From Streptomyces sp. ST2-7A (lineage in GTDB: Bacteria; Actinomycetota; Actinomycetes; Streptomycetales; Streptomycetaceae), in contig NZ_JAJUWS010000023.1 of assembly GCF_021390475.1 (NCBI RefSeq), positions 35,051 to 99,050 on the forward strand: a stretch of 64,000 bases of DNA, written 5' to 3'. The translations under genes and the position numbers were made by a program. Positions 16,892-25,933 of this stretch are shown piece after piece; the stretch's first letter is position 1; every line of letters begins with the position of its first letter. The notes below the pieces were generated by a model that worked only from the letters and a program-made list of their open reading frames with translations, searched no databases and was not told where the DNA came from.

Positions 16892-17045
16892 GCGGGCCCG
16901 CCCTCCCTCCCGGCTCACCGGGCCGCGGGCCCGCGGCCCGTCACCCGTCGGAACATGCTGAACGTGATCGACGCGGGCCGACCCGGAGTGATCGCGATGA
17001 ACCCGCCGCGCCGGTGATCCGGTGATCCGACGGTTCGTTCCGTCG

Positions 17046-17458
17046 CTGTCCACAGTTGTACGCCACGGCACCGACAGGCACCGTTCGGGGGCCGCGTCCG
17101 CCGTCGTCGGGGGACCCGGGACAGACCTGCGGGCGCCCCACGGTACGTGCTCCGGCGGTGCCCGCCAAACCGGTTATCCACAGGCTGGGGGCAACGCCTG
17201 TGGACAGCGCCCCGGACACTGTGGAAGAACCCCCGTTTTCTGTGGACCTCTCAGGGGATGACATTGTGGATTCTCCCGAAAGATAATCAGAAAACCTGTG
17301 CTGACCTGCGGTGATGCGATGACCTTCGACACCGACCCGAGACTGTCGAAAAAAGTTCGCGGACCATGCCCCGCGCGCGCCGGACGGGAGAGCGGTTCAC
17401 GCCCCTCCCACACAGAGGTAAGGGTCACAAAACCATTGCATCCATTACCTGTGGATGC
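17046..17458. promoter_or_regulatory. DnaA-box cluster between dnaB and the MATE gene
   Basis: Seven DnaA-box-like 9-mers: CTGTCCACA (17046-17054), a perfect TTATCCACA (17174-17182), and minus-strand CTGTCCACA (17199-17207), TCTTCCACA (17220-17228), AGGTCCACA (17241-17249), GAATCCACA (17265-17273) and GCATCCACA (17450-17458). The region is also AT-richer than its surroundings. It could titrate DnaA or tie dnaB expression to DnaA. Confidence 0.65.
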
Positions 17459-17470
17459 TTGGATCATCGC

Positions 17471-18904
17471 ATGAGCCCACCCCCCGCGCGTCGGTCCGCG
17501 CCCCCCGGCGAGCCCGCCGGGGCCCCGACCGGGAAGAACGCGGTCACCACGCCCGACGGGGAATCCTCCCGCGCCACCCGACGACGGATCGCCCGCCGGT
17601 ACGACCGGGAGATCCTCGCCCTCGCGCTGCCCGCCTTCGGCGCGTTGGTCGCCGAACCCCTCTTCCTCCTCGTCGACAGCGCCATGGTCGGTCACCTCGG
17701 CACCGACCGCCTCGCCGGCCTCGGTGTCTCCGCCGCGCTGCTGACCACCGGCGTCAACATCTTCGTCTTCCTCGCCTACGCCACCACCGCCGCCGTCGCG
17801 CGCCGTCTCGGCGCCGGCGATCTGCCCGCCGCCCTCCGCCAGGGCGTGGACGGGATCTGGCTGGCGCTGTTCATCGGCCTGGCCGTGGCCGCCGCGCTGA
17901 TCCCCGGCGCCCCGGCCCTGGTCGACCTCCTCGGCACCTCCGCCGAGGCCACCCCGCACGCGGTGACCTACCTGCGGATCAGCGCGCTCGGCATTCCCGC
18001 CATGTTGATCGTGCTCGCCGCCACCGGGGTGTTGCGCGGACTACAGGACACCCGCACCCCGTTGTACGTCGCCATCGGTGGTTTCACGGCCAACGCCGCG
18101 CTCAACGCCCTGTTGATATACGGCGTCGGCCTCGACATCGCCGGCTCGGCCTGGGGCACCGTCATCGCCCAGGTGGGCATGGCGGCGGTGTACCTGACCG
18201 TGGTGGTGCGCGGCGCCCGCCGACACGGCGCCCCGCTGCGCCCGGACGCGGCGGGCATCCGGGCCTGCGCCCGGGCCGGCACCCCACTGTTGATCCGCAC
18301 CCTCTCGCTGCGGGCGGTACTGCTCATCGCGACCGGCGTCGCCGCCCGGCTGGGCGACGTCTCCATCGCCTCCCACCAGGTGGCCCTCACCATCTGGACC
18401 CTGACCGCCTTCGCGCTGGACGCCATCGCCATCGCCGGGCAGGCCATCATCGGCCGCCTGCTGGGCGCGGACGACGCGGCCGGGGCCCGGGCGATGTGCG
18501 CCCGCATGGTGCGCTGGGGGATCGGTTCCGGAGTGGTGCTCGGCGTCCTGATCGCCGCGGGCAGCCCGCTGATCGTACGGATCTTCAGCCCCGACCCGGA
18601 GGTGCACCGGGCGTTGCTCCCGGTGCTGCTGATCGTGGCGGTCACCCAGCCGATCGCCGGGGTGGTCTTCGTCCTCGACGGGGTGTTGATGGGCGCCGGG
18701 GACGGCCCCTACCTGGCGGGGGCGATGCTGGTGACCCTCGTCGTCTTCGCTCCCGCGGCCCTGTTGGTGCCGGTGCTCGGGTGGGGCGTGGCCGGTCTGT
18801 GGTGGATGGTGGCGGGGCTGATGATGATCACCCGGATGGTGACCCTGGGTCTGCGGGTGCGGGCCGGACGCTGGATGGTCACCGGCGCGGTCCGCGCCCG
18901 CTGA
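17471..18904 (+). CDS. MATE-family efflux transporter (DinF type)
   Basis: A 477-residue protein with about 12 helices arranged as two related halves, as in multidrug and toxic compound extrusion transporters that exchange cations or organic compounds for Na+ or H+. Family signatures include LALPAFGALVAEPLFLLVDSAMVGHLGT in helix 1-2 and LDAIAIAGQAIIGRLLGA in the second half. The first 35 residues are a Pro/Gly-rich head. ATG at 17471 is chosen over an ATG 35 codons upstream; neither has a clear ribosome-binding site. Divergent from dnaB, convergent with the rpsF operon. Confidence 0.88.
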   Translation: MSPPPARRSAPPGEPAGAPTGKNAVTTPDGESSRATRRRIARRYDREILALALPAFGALVAEPLFLLVDSAMVGHLGTDRLAGLGVSAALLTTGVNIFVFLAYATTAAVARRLGAGDLPAALRQGVDGIWLALFIGLAVAAALIPGAPALVDLLGTSAEATPHAVTYLRISALGIPAMLIVLAATGVLRGLQDTRTPLYVAIGGFTANAALNALLIYGVGLDIAGSAWGTVIAQVGMAAVYLTVVVRGARRHGAPLRPDAAGIRACARAGTPLLIRTLSLRAVLLIATGVAARLGDVSIASHQVALTIWTLTAFALDAIAIAGQAIIGRLLGADDAAGARAMCARMVRWGIGSGVVLGVLIAAGSPLIVRIFSPDPEVHRALLPVLLIVAVTQPIAGVVFVLDGVLMGAGDGPYLAGAMLVTLVVFAPAALLVPVLGWGVAGLWWMVAGLMMITRMVTLGLRVRAGRWMVTGAVRAR

Positions 18905-19012
18905 GGACGGGAGTCCGGCGGGACCCGGTGGACCTCCGGCACATCGACCCGCCCCGTTCCGGGCCGCCGGGCGGCACGGAGGCCTCGGACTCCCCGCCCC
19001 CGGACACGACGA

Positions 19013-19053
19013 AGCGGTCCGGGGGACATCACACGGATGTCCCCCGGACCGCT
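19013..19053. terminator. Strong hairpin terminator after rplI
   Basis: An 18-bp perfect stem (19013-19030 with 19036-19053) and 5-nt loop lie between the convergent ends of the MATE gene and rplI. It can act in both directions. Confidence 0.8.
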
Positions 19054-19136
19054 CGAATCGTCACGGGCCGGCGCCGGGCCGACCCCGCCGCGCCACGATC
19101 GCCACGCGGGCGGATCGGGGCGGACGCCCGGGGGCG

Positions 19137-19586
19137 TCACTTGGAGGCGTCGACCTCCAGGCCGACGTTGGCCACGACCTCGGGGTGCAGGCGAACCGAG
19201 ACCTGGTGGGTACCCAGGCTCTTGATCGGCCGGCCGAGCTCGATGCGGCGCTTGTCGATGTCCGGACCACCGGCGTTCTTCACCGCGGAGGCGATGTCGG
19301 CCGGGGTGACGGAACCGAAGAGGCGACCGCCCTCGCCGGCGCGAACGCGCAGACGAACCTTGACACCCTCGATCCGGCCCTTGACCTCGTTGGCCTGCTC
19401 GATGGTGGCGATCTCACGGATCTTGCGGGCCCGGCGGAGCTGGTCGACGTCCTTCTGGCCGCCGCGGGTCCACCGGATGGCCACCCCGCGGGGCAGCAGG
19501 AAGTTGCGGGCGTAGCCGTCCTTCACCTCGACGACATCGCCGGCGGCACCGAGGCCGGGGACCTCACTGGTCAGGATGATCTTCAT
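19137..19586 (-). CDS. rplI: 50S ribosomal protein L9
   Basis: A 149-residue protein with the L9 signature at the N-terminus (GLGAAGDVVEVKDGYARNFLLPRGVA), the long linker helix, and the C-terminal domain ending HPEVVANVGLEVDA. It binds 23S rRNA near L1. Length is normal. It is the last gene of the rpsF-ssb-rpsR-rplI operon, 16 bp after rpsR, and is followed by a strong terminator hairpin. Confidence 0.97.
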   Translation of the reverse strand: MKIILTSEVPGLGAAGDVVEVKDGYARNFLLPRGVAIRWTRGGQKDVDQLRRARKIREIATIEQANEVKGRIEGVKVRLRVRAGEGGRLFGSVTPADIASAVKNAGGPDIDKRRIELGRPIKSLGTHQVSVRLHPEVVANVGLEVDASK

Positions 19587-19602
19587 GTCTCGTCACCCTT
19601 TC

Positions 19603-19839
19603 TCAGCGCGCGGTGGAGGTGTAGGGCAGCAGAGCCATCTCACGGCTGTTCTTCACGGCCGTGGCGACGTCCCGCTGGTGCTGGGTGCAGTTGCCGGTCA
19701 CCCGGCGGGCACGGATCTTGCCACGGTCGGAAATGAACTTCCGCAGCAGGTTCGTGTCCTTGTAGTCGACGTAGGAGATTTTCTCCTTGCAGAACGCGCA
19801 AACCTTCTTCTTCGGCTTGCGCACAGGCGGCTTCGCCAT
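19603..19839 (-). CDS. rpsR: 30S ribosomal protein S18
   Basis: A 78-residue basic protein with the S18 core (NLLRKFISDRGKIRARRVTGNCTQHQRDVATAVKNSREMALLPY). It carries CAFC near the N-terminus and another Cys-His (CTQH), the zinc-binding form; many actinobacteria also hold a zinc-free paralogue elsewhere under Zur control. S18 binds S6 in the small-subunit platform. Third gene of the rpsF operon. Confidence 0.97.
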   Translation of the reverse strand: MAKPPVRKPKKKVCAFCKEKISYVDYKDTNLLRKFISDRGKIRARRVTGNCTQHQRDVATAVKNSREMALLPYTSTAR

Positions 19840-19881
19840 GGTGTCTCTCCGTTAAAAGATCAGGAAGCTTGGGGGAGCCCG

Positions 19882-20493
19882 TCAGAAGGGGGGCTCGTCC
19901 GAGTAACCACCGCCCGAGCCACCGCCCGAGCCGCCACCGGGGCCTCCGCCCCAGCCGCCACCAGCGCCGCCACCCTGGCCACCGCCGGACGGACCCGAGG
20001 TCGCCCACGGGTCGTCGGCCGGACCGTCCTGGCGACCGCCGCCGCCCTGACCGCCGGGGCTTCCGCCCCAGCCGCCCTGGCCGCCGCCGTAGCCACCACC
20101 CTGGCCACCACCCTGGCCGCCACCGCGACCGGCGGTCTTGGTGACCTTGGTCGTGGCGTTGCGCAGGCTGGGACCGACCTCGTCGACCTCCAGCTCGAAG
20201 ACCGTCCGCTTGATGCCCTCGCGGTCCTCGTAGCTACGCTGCTTCAGCCGGCCCTGAACGATGACCCGGGTGCCCTTGGTGAGGGACTCGGCGACGTTCT
20301 CGGCCGCCTGTCGCCAGACCGAGCAGGTGAGGAAGAGGCTCTCGCCGTCCCGCCACTCACTGGTCTGCCGGTCGAAGATGCGGGGGGTGGACGCGACACG
20401 AAACTTCGCGACCGCCGCACCGGAGGGGGTGAAGCGCAGCTCGGGGTCGTCGACGAGATTGCCGACGACCGTGATGACGGTCTCGCCTGCCAT
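19882..20493 (-). CDS. ssb: Single-stranded DNA-binding protein
   Basis: A 203-residue SSB. The OB fold occupies about residues 1-110 (VITVVGNLVDDPELRFTPSGAAVAKFRVAS...FLTCSVWRQAAENVAESLTKGTRVIVQGRL). The rest is a Gly/Gln/Trp-rich flexible linker ending in the acidic tip SDEPPF, which recruits partner proteins. It coats single-stranded DNA as a tetramer during replication and repair. Location between rpsF and rpsR is the standard bacterial arrangement. Confidence 0.97.
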   Translation of the reverse strand: MAGETVITVVGNLVDDPELRFTPSGAAVAKFRVASTPRIFDRQTSEWRDGESLFLTCSVWRQAAENVAESLTKGTRVIVQGRLKQRSYEDREGIKRTVFELEVDEVGPSLRNATTKVTKTAGRGGGQGGGQGGGYGGGQGGWGGSPGGQGGGGRQDGPADDPWATSGPSGGGQGGGAGGGWGGGPGGGSGGGSGGGYSDEPPF

Positions 20494-20653
20494 GGGGGAA
20501 CCTCTCGGCGGGTGCTAACTGCTGGTGCTGCGATGATGACAGGGGCCTGTGACACCCGCGGTGATCCACTGTCCGGCGGGGATGTCCGGCAGGACATCCG
20601 ACGCGTGAGCGGTTCGTCGCGGAGCACGGCCCGGGCCCGGGAGGAGCCGGGGC

Positions 20654-20944
20654 TCAGTGGGTGGCGGGGCGGAGCACCTTGGTGCGGAGCACGGACTCGT
20701 TCAGATTCATCTGACGGTCCATCTCCTTGACCACGGCCGGCTCGGCCTGGATGTCGAGCACCGCGTAGAAGCCCTCGGGCTTCTTGTCGATCTCGTAGGC
20801 CAGGCGGCGGCGACCCCAGGTGTCCACCTTCTCGACCTTCCCGTTGCCCTCGCGGATCACGGTGGCGAAGCTCTCGATCAGGGGGGCGATGGAGCGCTCC
20901 TCCAGCTCGGAGTCGAGGATGATCATCACCTCGTAGTGGCGCAT
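20654..20944 (-). CDS. rpsF: 30S ribosomal protein S6
   Basis: A 96-residue protein starting MRHYEVMIILDSELEERSI, with the typical RRLAYEIDKKPEGFYAVLDIQ middle. It pairs with S18 in the ribosome. The ATG follows a perfect AGGAGGT. First gene of the operon with ssb, rpsR and rplI. The 5' leader can fold to hide the ribosome-binding site (see separate entry), which fits known S6:S18 feedback control of this operon in other bacteria. Confidence 0.97.
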   Translation of the reverse strand: MRHYEVMIILDSELEERSIAPLIESFATVIREGNGKVEKVDTWGRRRLAYEIDKKPEGFYAVLDIQAEPAVVKEMDRQMNLNESVLRTKVLRPATH

Positions 20945-20953
20945 GTGGAACCC

Positions 20954-20998
20954 ACCTCCTTCGGACTCGACGGCCACGGACGTTCCGTGGCAGGAGGT
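20954..20998 (-). promoter_or_regulatory. rpsF leader hairpin masking the Shine-Dalgarno
   Basis: In the mRNA, ACCTCCT (20998-20992) is exactly complementary to the AGGAGGT ribosome-binding site (20960-20954). Between them is a 7-bp hairpin CCACGGA/TCCGTGG (20990-20974) followed by CCG. A CCG bulge beside a stem is a feature of the known S6:S18-binding leader, so this is a candidate autoregulatory element. Confidence 0.55.
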
Positions 20999-21281
20999 TC
21001 TCACGCGTCCCGCGCCGCGCCCGGGCGCCGACCCTCCCCCGGAGCCCCACCGACGCGACCGCCCCCCGGGGGGGCGACGACGATCGGGAGCGGGACGCCG
21101 GCGCTCCGAGCGCACCGAACGGCTCGGGATCGAGCCGGGGACGGGACGCGCGGTGCCGGGGAGTGTCGAACGGACACCGACACGATGCGGACACCACAGC
21201 CTACCCGTCGCGGCCGTCCGGTTGAAATCCGGGCAGAAGCCGCCACACTCGTGGGTACCGGCACACGCCAGGAGGTGCGTC

Positions 21282-21578
21282 ATGGCCCATGCCCAGCGCA
21301 GCCCGTTGTCGCTGCTCAACACCGACGGCCGCGCCCATCCCCGGGAGAACGCGCTCGCCTTCGTGACCCTCGCCCTGGGGCTCGTCGCGGTCCTCAGCGG
21401 CTTCTTCACCGGCCTCCACGCCCTCGCCTCGTGGGTGGGACTGGTCGGTGTCGTGGTGGGCGGCTGGGGACAGATGGTCTCCGCGACCACCGGTGAGCGC
21501 TTCCTGCTCGTCATCGGGATGGGCGGTTCCGCCCTCGGGCTGTACCTCGGGATCGTCAACGGCGGGTTCCTGTCCTGA
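21282..21578 (+). CDS. Small conserved membrane protein
   Basis: A 98-residue protein: a short soluble head (MAHAQRSPLSLLNTDGRAHPRENALAF), then three hydrophobic helices with many small residues (GLHALASWVGLVGVVVGGWGQM, LLVIGMGGSALGLYLGIV). The ATG follows a strong AGGAGGTG. A gene of this size and type is commonly found divergent from rpsF in streptomycetes. Function unknown. Confidence 0.8.
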   Translation: MAHAQRSPLSLLNTDGRAHPRENALAFVTLALGLVAVLSGFFTGLHALASWVGLVGVVVGGWGQMVSATTGERFLLVIGMGGSALGLYLGIVNGGFLS

Positions 21579-22255
21579 ACCGCCCGGCCCTCCGGGGGAG
21601 CCCCCCTCCGGGGGCGCACCCGGCCCCGGGGCGCGTCCCGCCCGGGGCCGCCCGGCTCGGCGCGTCCCGCCGCCCCGTTCCCCCCGCGGTACGCCCGCCC
21701 CCGGGCGGCGGGCTCCGGCCGGCCCCGGGCGGGGAAACGATCCATCGCCCCGCACACCGGGCACCCCACCACCCCGTGCCACCGTCCCGGACGGCACCGG
21801 GCCCCGCACGCCGGCATCGGATCCGCGCCGTGCGCCCACTGCCGGACCCCGATCACGGGACGGTGGGGAAGTGAACCCGCCGTGGCCGCCCCACCATTCC
21901 GGAGGGCCCCGTGCCCGGCCGGGAGGTGAACCCCGCGCATCACACGCCGGCGACCCCACCACCGCGCCACCGGCCTCCTGGCGGGCGCCGGCGCCACGCC
22001 GTGCGCCACGGAGCGCGCACGGAGCGCGTGTGGGGCACACCGGGCGCGCCGGAAGGGTGACGGCGCACACATTCCTCCCCCGCGCTCCCCGGTCCTCCCG
22101 GCACCCGACCCCATCACCTCTCCCCGTGCTCCTCCGACGCCCTTCCCGCACCTTCCGGTCCCGGTGAGGCCCCCGGAGGGCCACCTCGGCCCAATCCCCG
22201 CCGAGTAGGCTTCCGGCCAGACCCTGCGAAGTGCCCGCCGGAGGAGCGCCCCGAC
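21579..22255. other. Gene-free GC-rich stretch
   Basis: About 680 bp. A hairpin just after the membrane protein gene is the only structure I can support. Open frames here are by-products of composition and show no conserved motif. Confidence 0.5.
21621..21650 (+). terminator. Hairpin after the small membrane protein gene
   Basis: CGGCCCCGGG (21621-21630) pairs perfectly with CCCGGGGCCG (21641-21650) across a 10-nt loop, 42 bp past the stop codon. Confidence 0.5.
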
Positions 22256-23389
22256 ATGAGCCCGACCCTGAGGACCATCAGCCGCGAGCAGCATCTGGCG
22301 TACATCCGCTCGCTGCCCTCGGCCAGCCACATGCAGGTGCCGGCCTGGGGCGACGTGAAGTCGGAATGGCGCTCGGAGTCGCTGGGCTGGTTCGACGGCA
22401 ACGACCGGCTGGTCGGCGTCGGGCTGGTGCTCTACCGGCAGTTGCCCAAGGTCAAGCGGTACCTCGCCTATCTGCCCGAGGGCCCGGTCATCAACTGGTT
22501 CGCCCCGAACCTGGAGGAGTGGCTGCGCCCCATGCTGGCCCACCTCAAGCAGCAGGGCGCCTTCTCCGTGAAGATGGGCCCGCCGGTCGTGATCCGCCGC
22601 TGGGACGCCAAGGCGATCAAGGCCGGCATCCAGGACCCCGAGGTCAAGCGGCTGCGCGACGTGGAGGCCACCCAACTGGAGCCGCGCGCCTTCGAGGTCG
22701 CCGACCGGCTGCGCCGGATGGGCTGGCAGCAGGGCGAGGACGAGGGCGCGGGCTTCGGTGACGTGCAGCCGCGCTACGTCTTCCAGATCCCGCTGCGCGA
22801 CCGCTCCCTGGAGGAGATCCACAAGGACTTCAACCAGCTGTGGCGACGCAACATCAAGAAGGCCGAGAAGGCGGGCGTGGTCGTCGAGCGGGCCGGCTAC
22901 GAGGACCTGGAGGAGTGGCAGCGGCTGTACGAGATCACGGCCGAACGCGACCGCTTCCGCCCCCGCCCGCTGTCGTACTTCCAGCTCATGTGGCGCGCGT
23001 TGAACGCCGAGACCACCTCCCCCGTGGAGGAGGACCGGATGCGGCTGTACATCGCCCGTCACGAGGGCGAGGCGGTGGCCGCGGCGACCATGCTCGTGGT
23101 CGGCGGGCACATCTGGTACTCCTACGGCGCCTCCGCCAACCACAAGCGGGAGGTGCGGCCCTCCAACGCCATGCAGTGGCAGATGCTGCGCGACGCCCAC
23201 GCCATGGGTGCCCACACCTACGACCTCCGGGGCATCGGTGACATCCTCGACGAGTCCGACCACCTGTTCGGTCTGATTCAGTTCAAGGTCGGCACCGGGG
23301 GAGAAGCCGCCGAGTATCTGGGCGAGTGGGACTTCCCGCTCAATAAGCTGTTGCACAAGGCGCTCGACATCTACATGTCGCGGCGCTGA
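22256..23389 (+). CDS. femX: FemX/FemAB-type peptidoglycan bridge aminoacyltransferase
   Basis: A 377-residue GNAT-like transferase of the FemABX family. The two-subdomain core is seen in HMQVPAWGDVKSEWRSESLGWFDGNDRLVGVGLVLYR and YVFQIPLRDRSLEEIHKDFNQLWRRNIKKAEKAGV, and the C-terminal half in IWYSYGASANHKREVRPSNAMQWQMLRDAH. A helical hairpin typical of the ribosome-independent, tRNA-dependent Fem enzymes is present in the middle. It adds an amino acid (Gly in streptomycetes) to the lipid II stem peptide. It pairs with the racemase-like gene downstream. Confidence 0.88.
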   Translation: MSPTLRTISREQHLAYIRSLPSASHMQVPAWGDVKSEWRSESLGWFDGNDRLVGVGLVLYRQLPKVKRYLAYLPEGPVINWFAPNLEEWLRPMLAHLKQQGAFSVKMGPPVVIRRWDAKAIKAGIQDPEVKRLRDVEATQLEPRAFEVADRLRRMGWQQGEDEGAGFGDVQPRYVFQIPLRDRSLEEIHKDFNQLWRRNIKKAEKAGVVVERAGYEDLEEWQRLYEITAERDRFRPRPLSYFQLMWRALNAETTSPVEEDRMRLYIARHEGEAVAAATMLVVGGHIWYSYGASANHKREVRPSNAMQWQMLRDAHAMGAHTYDLRGIGDILDESDHLFGLIQFKVGTGGEAAEYLGEWDFPLNKLLHKALDIYMSRR

Positions 23390-23642
23390 GCCGTCGGTCC
23401 CCGGCCCCGCGCGGATTCCGTCGCCCACCACCCGCCCGGCCGTCCCGTCCCCACCGGGACGCGGAGGGGCGGGGGACGGTCCGGGGGAGACGGACCGGTG
23501 GGAGACGGACCGCGAACGCCGGGCCCCACCACCGGCGCCCCGTGCACCACCCCGCGTCGCCGCGGGTCCCGTCGTCCAGCCGATCCGTCCCGGGTCACCG
23601 ACCCGCCCGTGCGGCCCCGCCGCAGAAAGGTGTTCCTCCGCC

Positions 23643-24674
23643 ATGGCGCTCACCCTGTACGTCGACACCGACCGCTGGCGTGCGCACCAGCGGTCCGTGC
23701 TGGTCGACTTCCCGGATCTCGTCCCGGTCTGCAAGGGCAACGGCTACGGCTTCGGCCACGAGCGGTTGGCCGAGGAGGTCTCGCTGCTGGACCTGCCGAT
23801 GATCGCGGTCGGCACCACCTACGAGGCGGCCCGCATGCGCGAGTTGTTCAGCGGTGACATCCTCGTGCTGACTCCGTACCGTCGCAACGAGGAACCCGTG
23901 CCGCTGCCGGACCGCGTGGTGCGCTCCGCCTCCTCGGTGGACGGCGTGTACGGGCTGGTCGGCTCGCGGGTCGTCGTCGAGGTGATGAGCTCCATGCGCC
24001 GGCACGGCGTGACCCCCGGCGAGTTGGGCAAGCTGCGGGCCGCCCTGGAGGACGTGCGCCTGGAGGGCTTCGCGATCCACCTCCCGCTGGACCGCACCGA
24101 CGGCACGGACGCCGTGGAGGAGGTCATCGGCTGGATCGACCGACTGCGGTCCGCCCGGCTGCCGCTGGAGACGATGTTCGTCAGCCATCTCAGCGGTGAG
24201 GAGTTGGCCCGTCTGCGGCAGCAGTTCCCGCAGACCCGCTTCCGGGCCCGGGTCGGGACCCGGCTGTGGCTGGGCGACCACGAGGCGACGGACTACCGGG
24301 GCACCGTGCTGGACGTCACTCCGGTGGCCAAGGGCGACCGCTTCGGCTACCGGCAGCAGAAGGCGCCGGGGGACGGCTGGTTGGCGGTCGTCTCCGGTGG
24401 CACCTCGCACGGGGTGGGGCTGGAGGCGCCCAAGGCGCTGCACGGCATGACCTCCCGGGCCAAGGGGGTCGCGCGGGCGGGCCTGGCGACGGTGAACCGC
24501 AACCTCTCGCCGTTCGTGTGGGACGGCAAGCAGCGGTGGTTCGCGGAGCCGCCGCACATGCAGGTGTCGATCCTCTTCGTGCCCGGTGAGGCCGCCGGGC
24601 CGCAGGTGGGGGACGAGATGCGGGCGATCCTGCGGCACACCACCACCCAGTACGACAGGGTCGTGGAGAGCTGA
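23643..24674 (+). CDS. Alanine racemase-like fold-type III PLP enzyme
   Basis: A 343-residue protein with the N-terminal PLP barrel strand VCKGNGYGFG (Schiff-base Lys32) as in alanine racemase, followed by VGTTYEAARMREL and a C-terminal beta domain with SHGVGLEAPKA. The second catalytic motif of classic Alr is not obvious, so this is a divergent relative. It sits immediately after the FemX gene, an arrangement seen across streptomycetes, and so probably serves peptidoglycan precursor supply. Exact reaction is inferred. Confidence 0.8.
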   Translation: MALTLYVDTDRWRAHQRSVLVDFPDLVPVCKGNGYGFGHERLAEEVSLLDLPMIAVGTTYEAARMRELFSGDILVLTPYRRNEEPVPLPDRVVRSASSVDGVYGLVGSRVVVEVMSSMRRHGVTPGELGKLRAALEDVRLEGFAIHLPLDRTDGTDAVEEVIGWIDRLRSARLPLETMFVSHLSGEELARLRQQFPQTRFRARVGTRLWLGDHEATDYRGTVLDVTPVAKGDRFGYRQQKAPGDGWLAVVSGGTSHGVGLEAPKALHGMTSRAKGVARAGLATVNRNLSPFVWDGKQRWFAEPPHMQVSILFVPGEAAGPQVGDEMRAILRHTTTQYDRVVES

Positions 24675-24766
24675 GGACCGCACCGGGGGTTCCGGGGGCC
24701 CGCCCGGCCCTCCCCCGCGCCCCGACGGATCCCGACCGCGGAGACGGTGGCGGGCCCCGCGTCACA

Positions 24767-24786
24767 CGGCGGCCGATCGGCCGCCG
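24767..24786. terminator. Palindrome between convergent genes
   Basis: CGGCGGCCGATCGGCCGCCG is a perfect 20-bp palindrome between the racemase-like gene and the inositol phosphate synthase gene, 13 bp before the latter's stop. A two-way terminator is likely. Confidence 0.5.
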
Positions 24787-24799
24787 ACCGGGTCGTCGA

Positions 24800-25882
24800 T
24801 CAGCTGTCGATCTCGCCCCGGATGAACTTCTCGACCTCGTCGCGGGCCACGTCGTCGAAGTACTGCACCGGCGGGGACTTCATGAAGTAGGAGGACGCGG
24901 AGAGGATCGGGCCACCGATGCCCCGGTCCTTGGCGATCTTCGCGGCGCGCAGGGCGTCGATGATCACGCCGGCGGAGTTGGGGGAGTCCCAGACCTCCAG
25001 CTTGTACTCCAGGTTCAGCGGGGCGTCACCGAAGGCGCGACCCTCCAGGCGGACGTAGGCCCACTTGCGGTCGTCCAGCCAGGCCACGTAGTCGGACGGG
25101 CCGATGTGGACGTTCTTCTCGCCCATGTCGCGGTCGGGGATCTGGGAGGTGACGGCCTGCGTCTTGGAGATCTTCTTGGACTCCAGCCGGTCGCGCTCCA
25201 GCATGTTCTTGAAGTCCATGTTGCCGCCGACGTTCAGCTGCATGGTGCGGTCCAGGATGACGCCCCGGTCCTCGAACAGCTTGGCCATCACGCGGTGGGT
25301 GATGGTCGCGCCCACCTGCGACTTGATGTCGTCACCGATGATCGGCACACCGGCGGCGGTGAACTTGTCCGCCCACTCCTTGGTGCCGGCGATGAAGACG
25401 GGCAGCGCGTTGACGAAGGCCACGCCCGCGTCCAGGGCGCACTGCGCGTAGTACTTGGCGGCGTCCTCGGAACCCACCGGCATGTAGCAGACCAGCACGT
25501 CGGCGCGGGTCTCGCGGAGCACCTGCGTCACGTCCACCGCGGGCTCGTCGGACTCGACGATGGTCTCGCGGTAGTAGCGGCCCAGGCCGTCGCGGGTCTC
25601 GCCGCGCTGGACGTTCACACCGGTCGGCGGGACGTCACAGATCTTGATGGTGTTGTTCTCACTGGCGCCGATGGCGTCGGCCAGGTCGATGCCGACCTTC
25701 TTGGCGTCGACGTCGAAGGCGGCGACGAACTCGATGTCCCCGACGTGGTACTCGCCGAACCGGACGTGCATCAGGCCCGGGACCTTGCTGTCCGGGGCAG
25801 CGTCCTTGTAGTACTCGACGCCCTGTACCAGCGAGGCGGCGCAGTTGCCCACGCCGGCGATGGCTACGCGAACCGAACCCAT
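24800..25882 (-). CDS. ino1: Inositol-3-phosphate synthase
   Basis: A 360-residue actinobacterial-type enzyme converting glucose 6-phosphate to inositol 3-phosphate with catalytic NAD+. The Rossmann motif VAIAGVGNCAASLVQG is at residue 6, and the active-site segments GDDIKSQVGATITHR (with catalytic Lys), LNVGGNMDFKNM and SKTQAV are intact. Its product feeds inositol phospholipid and mycothiol synthesis. It lies 51 bp downstream of a PadR regulator gene on the same strand, which probably controls both. Confidence 0.95.
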   Translation of the reverse strand: MGSVRVAIAGVGNCAASLVQGVEYYKDAAPDSKVPGLMHVRFGEYHVGDIEFVAAFDVDAKKVGIDLADAIGASENNTIKICDVPPTGVNVQRGETRDGLGRYYRETIVESDEPAVDVTQVLRETRADVLVCYMPVGSEDAAKYYAQCALDAGVAFVNALPVFIAGTKEWADKFTAAGVPIIGDDIKSQVGATITHRVMAKLFEDRGVILDRTMQLNVGGNMDFKNMLERDRLESKKISKTQAVTSQIPDRDMGEKNVHIGPSDYVAWLDDRKWAYVRLEGRAFGDAPLNLEYKLEVWDSPNSAGVIIDALRAAKIAKDRGIGGPILSASSYFMKSPPVQYFDDVARDEVEKFIRGEIDS

Positions 25883-25933
25883 TCCGGTTGCTCCCTAAAT
25901 GTTCTCGACGATTCCCCGCGTCCTCGCGGGGTT

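Noticed and set aside
20654..23740. A 1028-codon minus-strand frame covering rpsF and the FemX gene
   Set aside because: Only its last 96 codons (rpsF) are real. The rest is the antisense of the FemX gene and its upstream region, with no family match.
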